64,000 bases of DNA from Streptomyces sp. Ru62 (GTDB lineage: Bacteria; Actinomycetota; Actinomycetes; Streptomycetales; Streptomycetaceae): positions 62,001 through 126,000 of the forward strand of contig NZ_PQSU01000022.1 of NCBI RefSeq assembly GCF_002920615.1, written 5' to 3'. Of the stretch, positions 16,868 through 25,949 are shown one piece after another. The notes under the pieces were generated by a model. The model did not search any database and had not been told where the DNA came from. It saw nothing but the letters and a program-made list of their open reading frames with translations. Positions within the stretch are counted from its first letter, which is position 1; every line of letters starts with the position of its first letter. The position numbers were made by a program, and so were the translations under genes.

Positions 16868-18538
16868 GTGACCAGTCGATACAGATCATCCGAGGCATCC
16901 CAGAACCTCGGTTCGCTTTCGCCCCGCCGCCGTTCGGTCGTCAAGGCCGCGGCGGCGACCGCTGTCCTGGCCGGCCCGCTGGCCGCCGCGGCGTCGGCCC
17001 GCGCCGCCACGGACGCCCCCGCCTTCCTGCACGGTGTCGCCTCCGGCGACCCGCTGCCCGACGGTGTGCTGCTGTGGACCCGGGTGACCCCGGTCCCGGA
17101 GGCGATACCGGGTTCGGGGCTCGGCCCGGACACCGAGGTCAGCTGGATCGTCGCCAGGGACAAGGCGTTCACCAGCGTCGTCGCCAAGGGCTCCACCACC
17201 GCGACGGCCGCCTCCGACCACACCGTGAAGGCCGACATCCGCGGCCTGGAGCCGGCCACCGACTACTGGTTCCGCTTCTCGGCCGGCGGCACCGACTCCC
17301 CGGTGGCGCGCACCCGCACCGCGCCGGCGGCGGACGCTGACGTCTCCTCCCTGCGCTTCGGCGTGGTCTCCTGCGCCAACTGGGAGGCCGGCTACTTCTC
17401 CGCCTACCGCCACCTCGCGGCCCGCAACGACCTCGACGCCTGGCTCCATCTCGGCGACTACATCTACGAGTACAAGTCCGGGGAGTACGGGACCCGGGGC
17501 GAGGTCGTACGCCCGCACGCGCCGGCCAACGAGATCCTCACCCTCGCCGACTACCGGATCCGGCACGCCAGGTACAAGACCGACCCCGACCTCCAGGCCC
17601 TGCACCTGAAGGCGCCGGTCGTCGCGATCTGGGACGACCACGAGTTCGCCGACAACGCCTGGTCGGGCGGCGCCGTCAACCACACCGAGGGCGCCGAGGG
17701 CACCTGGGCGGCCCGTCAGGCCGCCGCGAAGCAGGCGTACTTCGAGTGGATGCCGGTCCGCCCGGCCGTCGCGGGCACCACCTACCGCCGGCTGCGCTTC
17801 GGCAAGCTCGCCGACCTCTCCCTGCTGGACCTGCGCTCCTTCCGCTCCCAGCAGGCGTCCACGGCCAGCGGCTCGGTGGACGACCCGGACCGCACGCTCA
17901 CCGGGCGCGCCCAGCTCGACTGGCTGAAGGCCGGTCTGAAGGCCTCCGACACCAGGTGGCGGCTGGTCGGCAACTCGGTGATGATCTCGCCGTTCTCCTT
18001 CGGCTCCCTCTCCGCCGACCTGTTCAAGCCGCTCGCCAAGCTGCTCGGACTGCCGCAGGAGGGCATCGCCGCCAACACGGACCAGTGGGACGGCTACACC
18101 GACGACCGCCGTGAACTGCTGGCCCACCTGCGCTCCAACGCCATCGGCAACACCGTCTTCCTGACCGGTGACATCCACATGGCGTGGGCCAACGACGTCC
18201 CGGTGGACGCGGGCACCTACCCGCTGTCCGCGTCGGCGGCCACCGAGTTCGTGGTGACCTCGGTGACCTCCGACAACCTGGACGACATCGTGAAGGTCCC
18301 CGAGGGCACGGTCTCGGCGATCGCCGCGCCGGTCATCAAGGCCGCCAACCGGCACGTCCACTGGGTGGACACCGACCGGCACGGCTACGGCGTGCTCGAC
18401 ATCACAGCCGACCGCGCGCAGATGGACTACTACGTGCTGTCCGACCGCACCGACGCGAACGCCACCTCCACCTGGGTGCGTTCCTACCGCACCCGCAGCG
18501 GCACACAGAAGGTCGAGCGGACCTACGACCCGGTGTGA
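16868..18538 (+). CDS. phoD: Tat-exported alkaline phosphatase D
   Basis: This 556-residue phosphatase/phosphodiesterase acts outside the cytoplasm in phosphate scavenging. It begins with a Tat signal, R20-R-R-S-V-V-K26 followed by an Ala-rich hydrophobic stretch, with likely cleavage after ASARA (about residue 46). The PhoD N-terminal beta domain (HGVASGDPLPDGVLLWTRV) precedes the metallophosphatase domain with LHLGDYIYEY, AIWDDHEFADNAW and FLTGDIHMAW, whose Asp/His residues bind Ca/Fe in the family. The GTG at 16868 has no Shine-Dalgarno but has TAACCT 8 nt upstream, so it may be leaderless. S. coelicolor phoD is PhoP-controlled; no clear PHO box is visible here. Confidence 0.95.
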   Translation: MTSRYRSSEASQNLGSLSPRRRSVVKAAAATAVLAGPLAAAASARAATDAPAFLHGVASGDPLPDGVLLWTRVTPVPEAIPGSGLGPDTEVSWIVARDKAFTSVVAKGSTTATAASDHTVKADIRGLEPATDYWFRFSAGGTDSPVARTRTAPAADADVSSLRFGVVSCANWEAGYFSAYRHLAARNDLDAWLHLGDYIYEYKSGEYGTRGEVVRPHAPANEILTLADYRIRHARYKTDPDLQALHLKAPVVAIWDDHEFADNAWSGGAVNHTEGAEGTWAARQAAAKQAYFEWMPVRPAVAGTTYRRLRFGKLADLSLLDLRSFRSQQASTASGSVDDPDRTLTGRAQLDWLKAGLKASDTRWRLVGNSVMISPFSFGSLSADLFKPLAKLLGLPQEGIAANTDQWDGYTDDRRELLAHLRSNAIGNTVFLTGDIHMAWANDVPVDAGTYPLSASAATEFVVTSVTSDNLDDIVKVPEGTVSAIAAPVIKAANRHVHWVDTDRHGYGVLDITADRAQMDYYVLSDRTDANATSTWVRSYRTRSGTQKVERTYDPV

Positions 18539-18542
18539 CCGC

Positions 18543-19115
18543 TCAGCCCAGCGATTCGAGGAAGCCGAGCGCCACCCGCCAGGTGGCCTCGGCGGCCTCC
18601 GCGTCGTAGTCCGGCAGCTCGGGGTCGGTGTAGAGGTGCCCGGCCCCGGCGTACCGGTAGACCTCCACATCGGCGCCCGCCCGGCCCATCTGCAGGTACC
18701 AGGCGCTCAGCCAGTCGTCCGTCTCGAACGGGTCCGGTTCGGCCACGTGCAGCTGCACGGGCAGCTCGTCCACGTGCGCGTTCGGCGCGATGTCCGACGT
18801 GCCGTGCAGGAGCAGCAGCCCGCGCGCCTTGTCGTCGCCGAGGGCCAGGGTCTGGGCGACGGAGGCGCCGAGCGAGAACCCCGCGTACACCAGCCCGCGG
18901 TCCGAGTACGGCGCCGCCGCCAGCACGGCCCGCTTGAGCAGTTCCTCCTTGCCGATCCGCTCCTTGAACTCCATGCCGTCCTCGACGGTGTCGAACGTAC
19001 GCCCCTCGAAGAGGTCCGGCGTCCACACCTCGTGGCCCGCCGCGCGCAGCCGGTCCGCGGCCTCGCGCACCGCGGGCCTGAGCCCGTAGGTCGAGTGAAA
19101 GAGCATGATGTTCAT
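18543..19115 (-). CDS. Dienelactone hydrolase family protein
   Basis: This 190-residue alpha/beta hydrolase is of dienelactone-hydrolase type. It has the opening LFHSTYGLRPAVREAADRL and the nucleophile elbow GFSLGAS, in which serine replaces the cysteine of classical dienelactone hydrolase. An acid follows at VAEPDPFE, and the catalytic histidine is in AGAGHLYTDPEL. The substrate is unknown; there is no aromatic-degradation gene nearby. Its stop lies 4 bp from the end of phoD on the opposite strand, so the two transcripts must overlap. The ATG start at 19115 gives the standard length. Confidence 0.92.
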   Translation of the reverse strand: MNIMLFHSTYGLRPAVREAADRLRAAGHEVWTPDLFEGRTFDTVEDGMEFKERIGKEELLKRAVLAAAPYSDRGLVYAGFSLGASVAQTLALGDDKARGLLLLHGTSDIAPNAHVDELPVQLHVAEPDPFETDDWLSAWYLQMGRAGADVEVYRYAGAGHLYTDPELPDYDAEAAEATWRVALGFLESLG

Positions 19116-19220
19116 GAGGCCATGGTGCCAGCCGGCTACGGCAGTGCCGGTGCCGCCGTACCCAGGAACGCGCCGAACTCACATGTTCATGCCCTGCGCC
19201 CGCCGGTTAGGAGCGGAGGC

Positions 19221-20327
19221 ATGGAGAACGTACTCCGCCCCCTGATCGTGCTCGGCGGCACGGTGCTGCTGACCCTGGCCATCGGCTGGGGCACCGACCG
19301 GCTGCTGTGCAAGGCCGACGAACGCGACCACGACACCCCTCTGTGGGGGCTGCTGCGCCGTGCCCGCATCCCCTACCAGCTCGTCCTGTGCACCGCTCTG
19401 CTGCGCGGCTCGTACGACCAGGCGAAGCTGCTGGAGCGACACCTGGTCGGCATCGGACGGACACTGACGCTTGTGCTGATCGGATCGGTCGCCTGGCTGC
19501 TGATCCGGATCGCCGCGGCGATCGTCGAGACCACCTACTCCCGCTACGCCCGCGTCCATCGCGACGCGGCACGGGTGCGCCGGGTGCGCACACAGGTGGA
19601 GTTGATCATGCGGGTGGTGTCCGCGATCGTCATCGTCGTGGCCGTCTCGTCGATGCTGCTGACGTTCCCGGCGATGCGCGCGGCGGGCGCCTCCCTGCTG
19701 GCGTCGGCGGGCATCATCGCCGCCATCGCCGGTGTCGCCGCCCAGTCGACGCTTTCCAACATGTTCGCCGGGCTGCAGATCGCCTTCGGCGACATGGTGC
19801 GCATCGGCGACACCGTCGTGGTCGACGGCGAGTGGGGCACGGTCGAGGAGATCACCCTCACCTTCCTGACCGTACGGACCTGGGACGAGCGCCGGATCAC
19901 CATGCCGGTGTCGTACTTCACCTCCAAACCCTTCGAGAACTGGTCCCGTGGCACACCGCAGATGACCGGGATCGTCTACTGGCATCTCGACCACAGCGCG
20001 CCGATCGAGGCGATGCGCGAGAAGCTGCGGGACATCCTGCGCGCGTGCCCGGCCTGGGACGGCCGTGCGTGCAACCTCCAGGTGACGGACACCACGCCGA
20101 ACACCATCCAGGTGCGCGCGCTGGTGACGGCGAAGGACGCCGACGACATCTGGACGGTGCGGGTCGCGGTCCGCGAGCAGATGATCAGCTGGCTGTCGGC
20201 GGAGCACCCCTACGCGCTGCCCCGGGTGAACACCGCGGATTCGGTGCTGCCGCCGTCCCGTGTCCCGTCCCCCGACCGCGCGTCCCTGCGCCGGGCCTAC
20301 GAGTTCCCGCGCACCGGCCGGGGCTGA
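19221..20327 (+). CDS. MscS-type mechanosensitive ion channel
   Basis: This 368-residue membrane protein has hydrophobic helices near residues 8-22, 80-102 and 130-150. The pore helix of the MscS family follows (ASAGIIAAIAGVAAQSTLSN). The cytoplasmic beta domain starts at MFAGLQIAFGDMVRIGDTVVV, a strong family signature, and continues with ITLTFLTVRTWDERRITMP. It should open under membrane tension in hypo-osmotic shock. The ATG at 19221 is preceded by GGAGCGGAGG. It is an isolated gene between oppositely oriented neighbours. Confidence 0.95.
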   Translation: MENVLRPLIVLGGTVLLTLAIGWGTDRLLCKADERDHDTPLWGLLRRARIPYQLVLCTALLRGSYDQAKLLERHLVGIGRTLTLVLIGSVAWLLIRIAAAIVETTYSRYARVHRDAARVRRVRTQVELIMRVVSAIVIVVAVSSMLLTFPAMRAAGASLLASAGIIAAIAGVAAQSTLSNMFAGLQIAFGDMVRIGDTVVVDGEWGTVEEITLTFLTVRTWDERRITMPVSYFTSKPFENWSRGTPQMTGIVYWHLDHSAPIEAMREKLRDILRACPAWDGRACNLQVTDTTPNTIQVRALVTAKDADDIWTVRVAVREQMISWLSAEHPYALPRVNTADSVLPPSRVPSPDRASLRRAYEFPRTGRG

Positions 20328-20396
20328 CCGGCCACCGGCCGGGACCGACCCGTCACCGGCCGGGACCCGCCGCCCGCGCCGCTCAATGCGCGGCAC

Positions 20397-21983
20397 TCAC
20401 CGCAGGCTCCGCACGTCGAGATGCCGAAGCACCCGGTCCACGATCTCCGGGTCCGCTCCCGGCTCGCTGCGCGCCGCCAGTACCTCGTGGCGCGCCGCGC
20501 TCAGCATCTCGTTCTGGATGCGCCGCACCCGCTTCAGCCGCTTGGCCCGCTGGTGATGGGCCTCCCGCCGCTCCTCCTCCCCCATGTCCGGGCTGATCCG
20601 GATCCCGATGTCGAAGGCCCGCCGCAGCATCTGCTCGGAGAGCTCCTCGGGCAGCTCCTCCACCTGCTCGATCTCCCGCAGCCGCCGCTTCGCGGCCTTC
20701 GCCGCCCGCACCGCCAGCTCCTTCTCGAACTCCTTCTCCCGCTCGGAGTCGGCCTGCACCCCGAGCCGCTTCACCAGCCACGGAAGCGTCAGCCCCTGCA
20801 CGACCAGCGTGGCGACGATCACCCCGAAGGCGATGAAGACGATCTCGTCCCGGTCGGGGAACGGCGCCCCGGCGTCCGTCTTGAGCGGCACGGCCAGCGC
20901 CAGCGCCACCGAGGCCACCCCGCGCATCCCGGACCACCACATGACGACGGTCTCCCGCCAGCTCACCGGGATCTCCTCGTCGTAGTCCCGGCGGGCGTGC
21001 AGCCGTTTGGTCAGCCAGGTCGCCGGCAGCAGCCACAGCAGCCGTACGACGACCACCACGCCCACGACGGCCGCCGCCCAGCCGAGCATCTCGCCCCACC
21101 GCCCCTGGGCCGTGCGGATGGCGTTGTGCAGCTCCAGGCCGATGAGTCCGAAGGCGACGCCGGTGACGAGCGTGTCGATGATGTCCCAGAAGGTGTGGCC
21201 GGCGAGCCGGGTCATCACGTCGTCGGCGTCGGTGGCGTACTCGGCGAGGAACAGCGCCGTGGTGAGCACCGCGAGCACCCCGGAGCCGTGCAGCTTCTCG
21301 GCGAGCACATAGGAGGCGTACGGCACGAGCAGGGTCATGCCGATCTGCAGGGTGGGATCGCCGAGCAGGTCCATCAGCTTGTTCGCGCCCCAGCCCAGAG
21401 CCAGACCGACGGCCACCGCGACGACGGCGGACAGCACCAGGTCGAGACCCGCCCGCCAGGGCGAGAACGTACCGCTCACGGCCGCGGCGATGGCCACGTG
21501 GTACAGCACGATGGCGGTGACGTCGTTGAAGAGGCCCTCGCCCTCCAGGATCGACACCAGGCGGCGCGGCAGCCCCAGCTGTCCGGCGACGCTGGTGGCG
21601 GCGACCGGGTCGGGCGGAGCGATCAGGGCGCCCAGCGCGACGGCGGCGGCGATGGGCAGTCCCGGCACGATGGCGTTGGCGACGAACGCGACGCACACCG
21701 TCGTGACGAACACCAGGGCCACGGCCAGCAGGAAGATCGGCCGGAGGTTGGCCGCGAACTGCCGCCAGGAGGTCCGGCGTACGGCGGCGTAGAGCAGCGG
21801 TGGCAGCAGCCCGGGCAGGATCAGATCCGGTGGGATGTCCACGTTGGGCACGAATTCGGCCACGGCCAGAACCCCGCCGAACAGGGTCATCAACACCGGC
21901 GCCGGCACCCCGAACCGGTCCCCCACCGGGACGCTCACCAGGGCCCCGAGCAGCAGTACGAACAACAGAGCCAGCTGGTCCAC
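20397..21983 (-). CDS. CPA1-family Na+/H+ antiporter
   Basis: This 528-residue protein has about 12 membrane helices and a charged cytoplasmic C-terminus. The CPA1 hallmark APPDPVAATSVAGQLGLP contains the ion-binding aspartate, and EGEGLFNDVTAIVLYHV contains the conserved ND pair. The tail from about residue 425 is rich in Glu/Arg/Lys heptads (SEREKEFEKELAVRAAKAAK) and could form a coiled coil for regulation. It exchanges Na+ or K+ for protons. The start is the GTG at 21983. It lies 132 bp downstream of the GNAT gene on the same strand and converges with the MscS channel gene, so two osmotic/ion genes end against each other. Confidence 0.95.
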   Translation of the reverse strand: MDQLALLFVLLLGALVSVPVGDRFGVPAPVLMTLFGGVLAVAEFVPNVDIPPDLILPGLLPPLLYAAVRRTSWRQFAANLRPIFLLAVALVFVTTVCVAFVANAIVPGLPIAAAVALGALIAPPDPVAATSVAGQLGLPRRLVSILEGEGLFNDVTAIVLYHVAIAAAVSGTFSPWRAGLDLVLSAVVAVAVGLALGWGANKLMDLLGDPTLQIGMTLLVPYASYVLAEKLHGSGVLAVLTTALFLAEYATDADDVMTRLAGHTFWDIIDTLVTGVAFGLIGLELHNAIRTAQGRWGEMLGWAAAVVGVVVVVRLLWLLPATWLTKRLHARRDYDEEIPVSWRETVVMWWSGMRGVASVALALAVPLKTDAGAPFPDRDEIVFIAFGVIVATLVVQGLTLPWLVKRLGVQADSEREKEFEKELAVRAAKAAKRRLREIEQVEELPEELSEQMLRRAFDIGIRISPDMGEEERREAHHQRAKRLKRVRRIQNEMLSAARHEVLAARSEPGADPEIVDRVLRHLDVRSLR

Positions 21984-22115
21984 GGACGGCGCTCCGGGAG
22001 TCGACGATCACACGGCAGACCTCAAGCCTGCCATGACGCCCACGGCCCGGCGTACCGATGCCCTGACGGCCGCGCACCCGGGCGGAGAGCCGCGCGACCG
22101 GCGGCGGCTCCCCGG

Positions 22116-22589
22116 CTACAGGGCCCGGCGCATCGCCCGGTGGGGTATGCCCGCGTCCGGGAACTCCGGGCCGTACGCCTCGTAGCCGAGCCGCTCGTAG
22201 AAACCCAGGGCGTGGGTCTGCGCGTGCAGGTCCACGGCCGTGAGGCCACGCGCGCGGGCCGCGTCCTCGATGGCGCGCACCAGGGCCGCGCCGACGCCGA
22301 GCCCACGGGCCGCCCGGGAGACGGCTAGCCGGCCCAGCGAGCCCACCGCCGGGTCCCCGCCGGTCTTGGCGGCCGCCGCCTCGCCGTGCAGCAGGCGCCC
22401 GGTGCCCAGCGGCACCCCGTCCTCGCGGACCGCCAGCACATGCACGGCCACGGCGTCGTAGGCGTCGTACTCGATGTCCTCGGCCACGCCCTGCTCGGCC
22501 ACGAAGACCTCCTTGCGGACCGCGAAGCAGGCCTCGCGGTCGGCGGGGTCCTCGGCGACCCGGACGCTGTAGGCGGTGCTCACGCCCAT
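22116..22589 (-). CDS. GNAT family N-acetyltransferase
   Basis: This 157-residue acetyltransferase has the acetyl-CoA-binding strand-loop-helix GRLAVSRAARGLGVGAALV (R/Q-x-x-G-x-G/A type) and the C-terminal ALGFYERLGYEAYG motif. The start YSVRVAEDPADREACFAVR with EVFVAEQGVAEDIEYD resembles the ElaA-like subgroup. The substrate is unknown. The ATG at 22589 lies inside the end of the upstream pseudouridine-synthase gene (10-bp overlap) with GGAGGAG just before it, so translation is probably coupled. Confidence 0.92.
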   Translation of the reverse strand: MGVSTAYSVRVAEDPADREACFAVRKEVFVAEQGVAEDIEYDAYDAVAVHVLAVREDGVPLGTGRLLHGEAAAAKTGGDPAVGSLGRLAVSRAARGLGVGAALVRAIEDAARARGLTAVDLHAQTHALGFYERLGYEAYGPEFPDAGIPHRAMRRAL

Positions 22590-23524
22590 GTCTCCTCCCG
22601 GACCTGGTCGAGGGCCTTCTGCAGGTCCTCGGGGTAGTCGCTCTCGAACTCCACCCAGGAGCCGTCGCCGGGGTGCTCGAAGCCGAGGCGTACGGCGTGC
22701 AGCCACTGGCGGGTCAGGCGCAGCCGCTTGGCGAGGGTGGGGTCGGCGCCGTACGTGAGGTCGCCGACGCACGGGTGGCGGTGGGCGGCCATGTGGACAC
22801 GGATCTGGTGGGTGCGGCCCGTCTCCAGCTTGACGTCCAGCAGGGAGGCGGCGCGGAACGCCTCGATCAGGTCGTAGTGGGTCACGGAGGGCTTGCCGTC
22901 GGCCGTGACCGCCCACTTGTAGTCGTGGTTCGGGTGCCGGCCGATCGGGGCGTCGATGGTCCCGCTCGTCGGGTCCGGGTGGCCCTGGACCAGGGTGTGG
23001 TAGCGCTTGTCGACCGTGCGCTCCTTGAACTGGCGCTTGAGCGACGTGTACGCCCGCTCCGACTTGGCGACCACCATCAGGCCCGACGTACCGACGTCCA
23101 GACGGTGCACGATGCCCTGGCGCTCCGCGGCGCCGGAGGTGGAGATCCGGTACCCGGCGGCGGCGAGACCGCCGATGACGGTCGGGCCGGACCAGCCCGG
23201 CGACGGGTGCGCGGCCACGCCGACCGGCTTGACGATCACGACCACGTCATCGTCGTCGTGCACGATCTCCATGCCCTCGACCGGCTCGGCGACCACCTGC
23301 ACCGGCGCGGGCGCCTGCGGCATCTCGACCTCCAGCCAGGCGCCGCCGCGCACCCGCTCGGACTTGCCGACCACCGCGCCGTCGACCTGGACCTTGCCGG
23401 CCGCGGCCAGCTCCGCCGCCTTCGTGCGGGAGAAGCCGAACATCCGGGAGATGGCGGCGTCGACGCGCTCGCCCTCCAGGCCGTCGGGCACGGGCAGGGT
23501 ACGGATCTCGGGAATCGTGCTCAC
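22580..23524 (-). CDS. RluA-family 23S rRNA pseudouridine synthase
   Basis: This 314-residue enzyme isomerises uridines in rRNA. An N-terminal S4 RNA-binding domain (RVDAAISRMFGFSRTKAAEL) is followed by the catalytic domain. HRLDVGTSGLMVVAK contains the catalytic aspartate, and LLDVKLETGRTHQIRVHM is the RluA-family motif. Size and layout fit RluD. The GTG start at 23524 is 69 bp downstream of lspA on the same strand, the common lspA-rluD arrangement of bacteria; the 3' end overlaps the GNAT gene. Confidence 0.95.
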   Translation of the reverse strand: MSTIPEIRTLPVPDGLEGERVDAAISRMFGFSRTKAAELAAAGKVQVDGAVVGKSERVRGGAWLEVEMPQAPAPVQVVAEPVEGMEIVHDDDDVVVIVKPVGVAAHPSPGWSGPTVIGGLAAAGYRISTSGAAERQGIVHRLDVGTSGLMVVAKSERAYTSLKRQFKERTVDKRYHTLVQGHPDPTSGTIDAPIGRHPNHDYKWAVTADGKPSVTHYDLIEAFRAASLLDVKLETGRTHQIRVHMAAHRHPCVGDLTYGADPTLAKRLRLTRQWLHAVRLGFEHPGDGSWVEFESDYPEDLQKALDQVREETWA

Positions 23525-23593
23525 CCGTCGAGTATGCCGGACGGGCCGGAAGGCTCCGCACGAGCCTGTGGAAAACCCGGACGGACCCCGGGA

Positions 23594-24244
23594 TCAGTCC
23601 TTGTGGACCGTGCCGTCGGGGTCCAGACCGCGGAAGGACAGCAGCACGATCAGGATGCCGCCGCACACGATGGCCGAGTCGGCGAGGTTGAACACCGCGA
23701 ACCCCTTGGGCGCGATGAAGTCCACCACCTCGCCCTCGAAGACGCCCGGCGCCCGGAAGATCCGGTCGGTGAGGTTGCCGAGCGCGCCGCCGAGCAGCAG
23801 GCCGAGCGCGACCGCCCAGGGGAAGCTGTACAGCTTGCGGGCCAGGCGGATGATCACGACGATCACGGCCGCGGCGATCAGAGTGAAGATCACCGTGAAG
23901 GCCGCGCCGAACCCGAAGGCGGCACCCGGGTTCCGGATCGCGTGCAGCTCCAGCAGGTCCCCGACGACCTGGATGGGCGCGTGCCCCTCCAGGCGGGACA
24001 CGACGAGCATCTTGCTGATCAGGTCGAGGGCGTACGCGAACGCGGCCACCGCGAACAGCACGGCGATCCGGCGCCCGCGGCCGGTCCGCCCCGCCGTGGT
24101 CCCCTGCTCGCCCGCGCCGGACGCGCCGGCCTGCCCGGAAGCACCGGCCGCGCCGGTGCCGACGGGTGCTCCGGCCGCCGCCGTGTGCTCGCCGCCGTCG
24201 TCCGGGGTGTCCGGCGTACCGATGATCCGCTCCGCCTCTGCCAC
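23594..24244 (-). CDS. lspA: Signal peptidase II (lipoprotein signal peptidase)
   Basis: This 216-residue membrane aspartyl protease cleaves prolipoproteins after lipidation. Four membrane helices lie in residues about 60-205. The conserved elements NPGAAFGF, GGALGNLTDR and FNLADSAIVCGG carry the two catalytic aspartates. The protein begins with about 55 residues of Ala/Gly/Thr-rich, probably disordered sequence (GAPVGTGAAGASGQAGASG), so it is longer than the roughly 160-residue standard enzyme. The GTG at 24244 fits, and the neighbouring genes form a ddbA-lspA-rluA operon-like run. Confidence 0.96.
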   Translation of the reverse strand: MAEAERIIGTPDTPDDGGEHTAAAGAPVGTGAAGASGQAGASGAGEQGTTAGRTGRGRRIAVLFAVAAFAYALDLISKMLVVSRLEGHAPIQVVGDLLELHAIRNPGAAFGFGAAFTVIFTLIAAAVIVVIIRLARKLYSFPWAVALGLLLGGALGNLTDRIFRAPGVFEGEVVDFIAPKGFAVFNLADSAIVCGGILIVLLSFRGLDPDGTVHKD

Positions 24245-24311
24245 GTGAGTCCCTCAACCTAGGTGCCTGACTGAGGACGAGACTACGGCACGCCTTGAGG
24301 GCCCCTCACGC

Positions 24312-25631
24312 TCAGGAGCGGCGTTCCTGCTTCTGCTTGCACTCCACGCACAGCGTGGCCCTCGGGAACGCCTGCATCCGGGCCTTCCCGATGGGGTTGC
24401 CGCAGTTCTCGCACAGGCCGTAGGTGCCCGCGTCGAGCCGTTCCAGGGCGCGCTCGGTCTGGGTGAGCATCTCGCGCGCGTTGGCGGCCAGCGCCAGCTC
24501 GTGCTCGCGCGTGATGTTCTTGGTGCCCGTGTCGGCCTGGTCGTCGCCGGCGCCGTCCCCGGAGTCCCGCATCAGGCCGACCAGGGACGCCTCGGACGAG
24601 CTGATCTCCTCCCGCAACCGCTCCAGCTCGGACTGCAGCTCCGCGCGGGCCTCGTCGACCTCCTCCGCGGTCCAGGGATCCTCGCCGGGGCGTACCGCCA
24701 GTTCGCCGGGCTCCACCGCGCCGAGCCGCGCCTTGGGAACGGCGGTCTGCTCCGCCGTGGCCGTGCCAGGAGTCTTCTTCGCAACCACCGTCGTGGCTCC
24801 CGTCTGCTTCGCGGCCCGCGCCGCGCCCGCGTCCTTGGTCGTGCTCTTGTCAGCCGTCTCCTTCACCGCGGCCTTGTCGGCGGCGGCCTTCCGGGGGGCG
24901 GCCTTCTTGGCGACGGCCTTCTTCCCGACCGCTTCTTCGGCGGCCGTTCCCTTGACGGCCGTTTCCTCGGCCGCCGTCTTCTTGACGGCCGTTTCCCTCA
25001 TCGCCGACTTCTCCGCCGCGGCCGTCTGCCGGGCGGCCGACCTCTTCGTGGCCGTCTTCTTCATCACGGCCTTCTCCGCCACGGCCGCCTTCCCGACCGC
25101 CTCCTTCCCGGCCTCCTTCGCGGCCGGCTTCTTGTTGACCGTCCTGCCGGCGGCCGTCCTGTCAGCCGCCGTCGCCCTGGTGGCCGGCTTCTTGGCGACC
25201 GCCTTGGTGCCCACGACCTCCTTCGCGGCCGTTTTGTCGGCAGTTTCCTTCACCGCCGCCTTCTTCGCAGCGGCCTTCTTCGCAGCGACCTTCTTCTCGG
25301 CCGTCTTCTTCTCAGCCGTCTTCTTCTCAGCCGTCTTCTTCGCGATCTTCCCCGGAGCGGCCGATTCCGTGCCGACGACCGCCTTGGTGCCCACCGCTTT
25401 CGTGGCCACCGCCTTGGCAGCCACCGCCTTCGTGGCAGCGGTCTTCGTGGCAGCCGTCTTCGCAGCGCTCTTCGTGGCAGTCACCCTGACGGGCGCCGCC
25501 TTCTCGGCCACCGGCTTCCTGGCAGCCGTCTTCGTGGCGGCCGTCCTGCCCGGGGCCGTCTTCGTGGTGGCAGGCCTCGCGCCGGTCTTCCCGGTCGCCG
25601 GCTGCTGTACGGCGGTCTTCTTCGCCACCAT
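24312..25631 (-). CDS. ddbA: DksA/TraR zinc-finger protein with histone H1-like tail
   Basis: This 439-residue protein has two very different parts. Residues 1-320 are Lys/Ala/Thr-rich with repeated AKKTA, AEKKT and AAKKA units, like histone H1 or HU tails, and should bind DNA non-specifically. Residues about 345-439 form a DksA/TraR domain: a coiled coil (EEVDEARAELQSELERLREE), then a zinc finger C407-x2-C410-x17-C428-x2-C431, ending with ECKQKQERRS. This matches what is known of S. coelicolor DdbA, a nucleoid-associated DksA-like protein; equivalence is by domain recognition only. The ATG at 25631 is chosen because AAGGGG lies upstream. It is divergent from ileS. Confidence 0.92.
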   Translation of the reverse strand: MVAKKTAVQQPATGKTGARPATTKTAPGRTAATKTAARKPVAEKAAPVRVTATKSAAKTAATKTAATKAVAAKAVATKAVGTKAVVGTESAAPGKIAKKTAEKKTAEKKTAEKKVAAKKAAAKKAAVKETADKTAAKEVVGTKAVAKKPATRATAADRTAAGRTVNKKPAAKEAGKEAVGKAAVAEKAVMKKTATKRSAARQTAAAEKSAMRETAVKKTAAEETAVKGTAAEEAVGKKAVAKKAAPRKAAADKAAVKETADKSTTKDAGAARAAKQTGATTVVAKKTPGTATAEQTAVPKARLGAVEPGELAVRPGEDPWTAEEVDEARAELQSELERLREEISSSEASLVGLMRDSGDGAGDDQADTGTKNITREHELALAANAREMLTQTERALERLDAGTYGLCENCGNPIGKARMQAFPRATLCVECKQKQERRS

Positions 25632-25949
25632 GGCCGCGACCCCTTCACATATTGTGATCTTGCACGCGAATCGTGCTGGGACGATAAATCGACTTGAGTC
25701 CCGCGGCAACGGGGCACACCGCCCGATTCGCCCGCCCGCACCCCCGAGCCACGGGCATGCATCCGTTGTGCCCAGCTCCCCGCCGGGTAATCCGCCGGGC
25801 CGGACCCGCACCGGCCCCGGCGCCCGCTCCCCTCGCCATTCGGGTCATACGGCCCGGCCGGCGGACCCCGCCCCCGCCGCGCGGAAAACCGGTCCGCCGC
25901 TGTCCGCGCGGAGCCGTACACTGGGCGGAGCGAGAAGCGTGGATGGGGA
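25632..25949. other. Divergent ddbA/ileS promoter region
   Basis: This stretch has no gene. Near ddbA there is a small inverted repeat GCACG-N5-CGTGC (25662-25676), and on the minus strand an A/T-richer patch with CAAGAT and CAATAT that could supply a -10. On the ileS side TACACT at 25917-25922 is a possible -10 for the T-box leader transcript, but no good -35 is visible. Confidence 0.4.

Noticed and set aside
20330..20372. Repeated CACCGGCCGGGACC between the MscS and antiporter genes
   Set aside because: Two short GC-only copies; not distinguishable from background composition.
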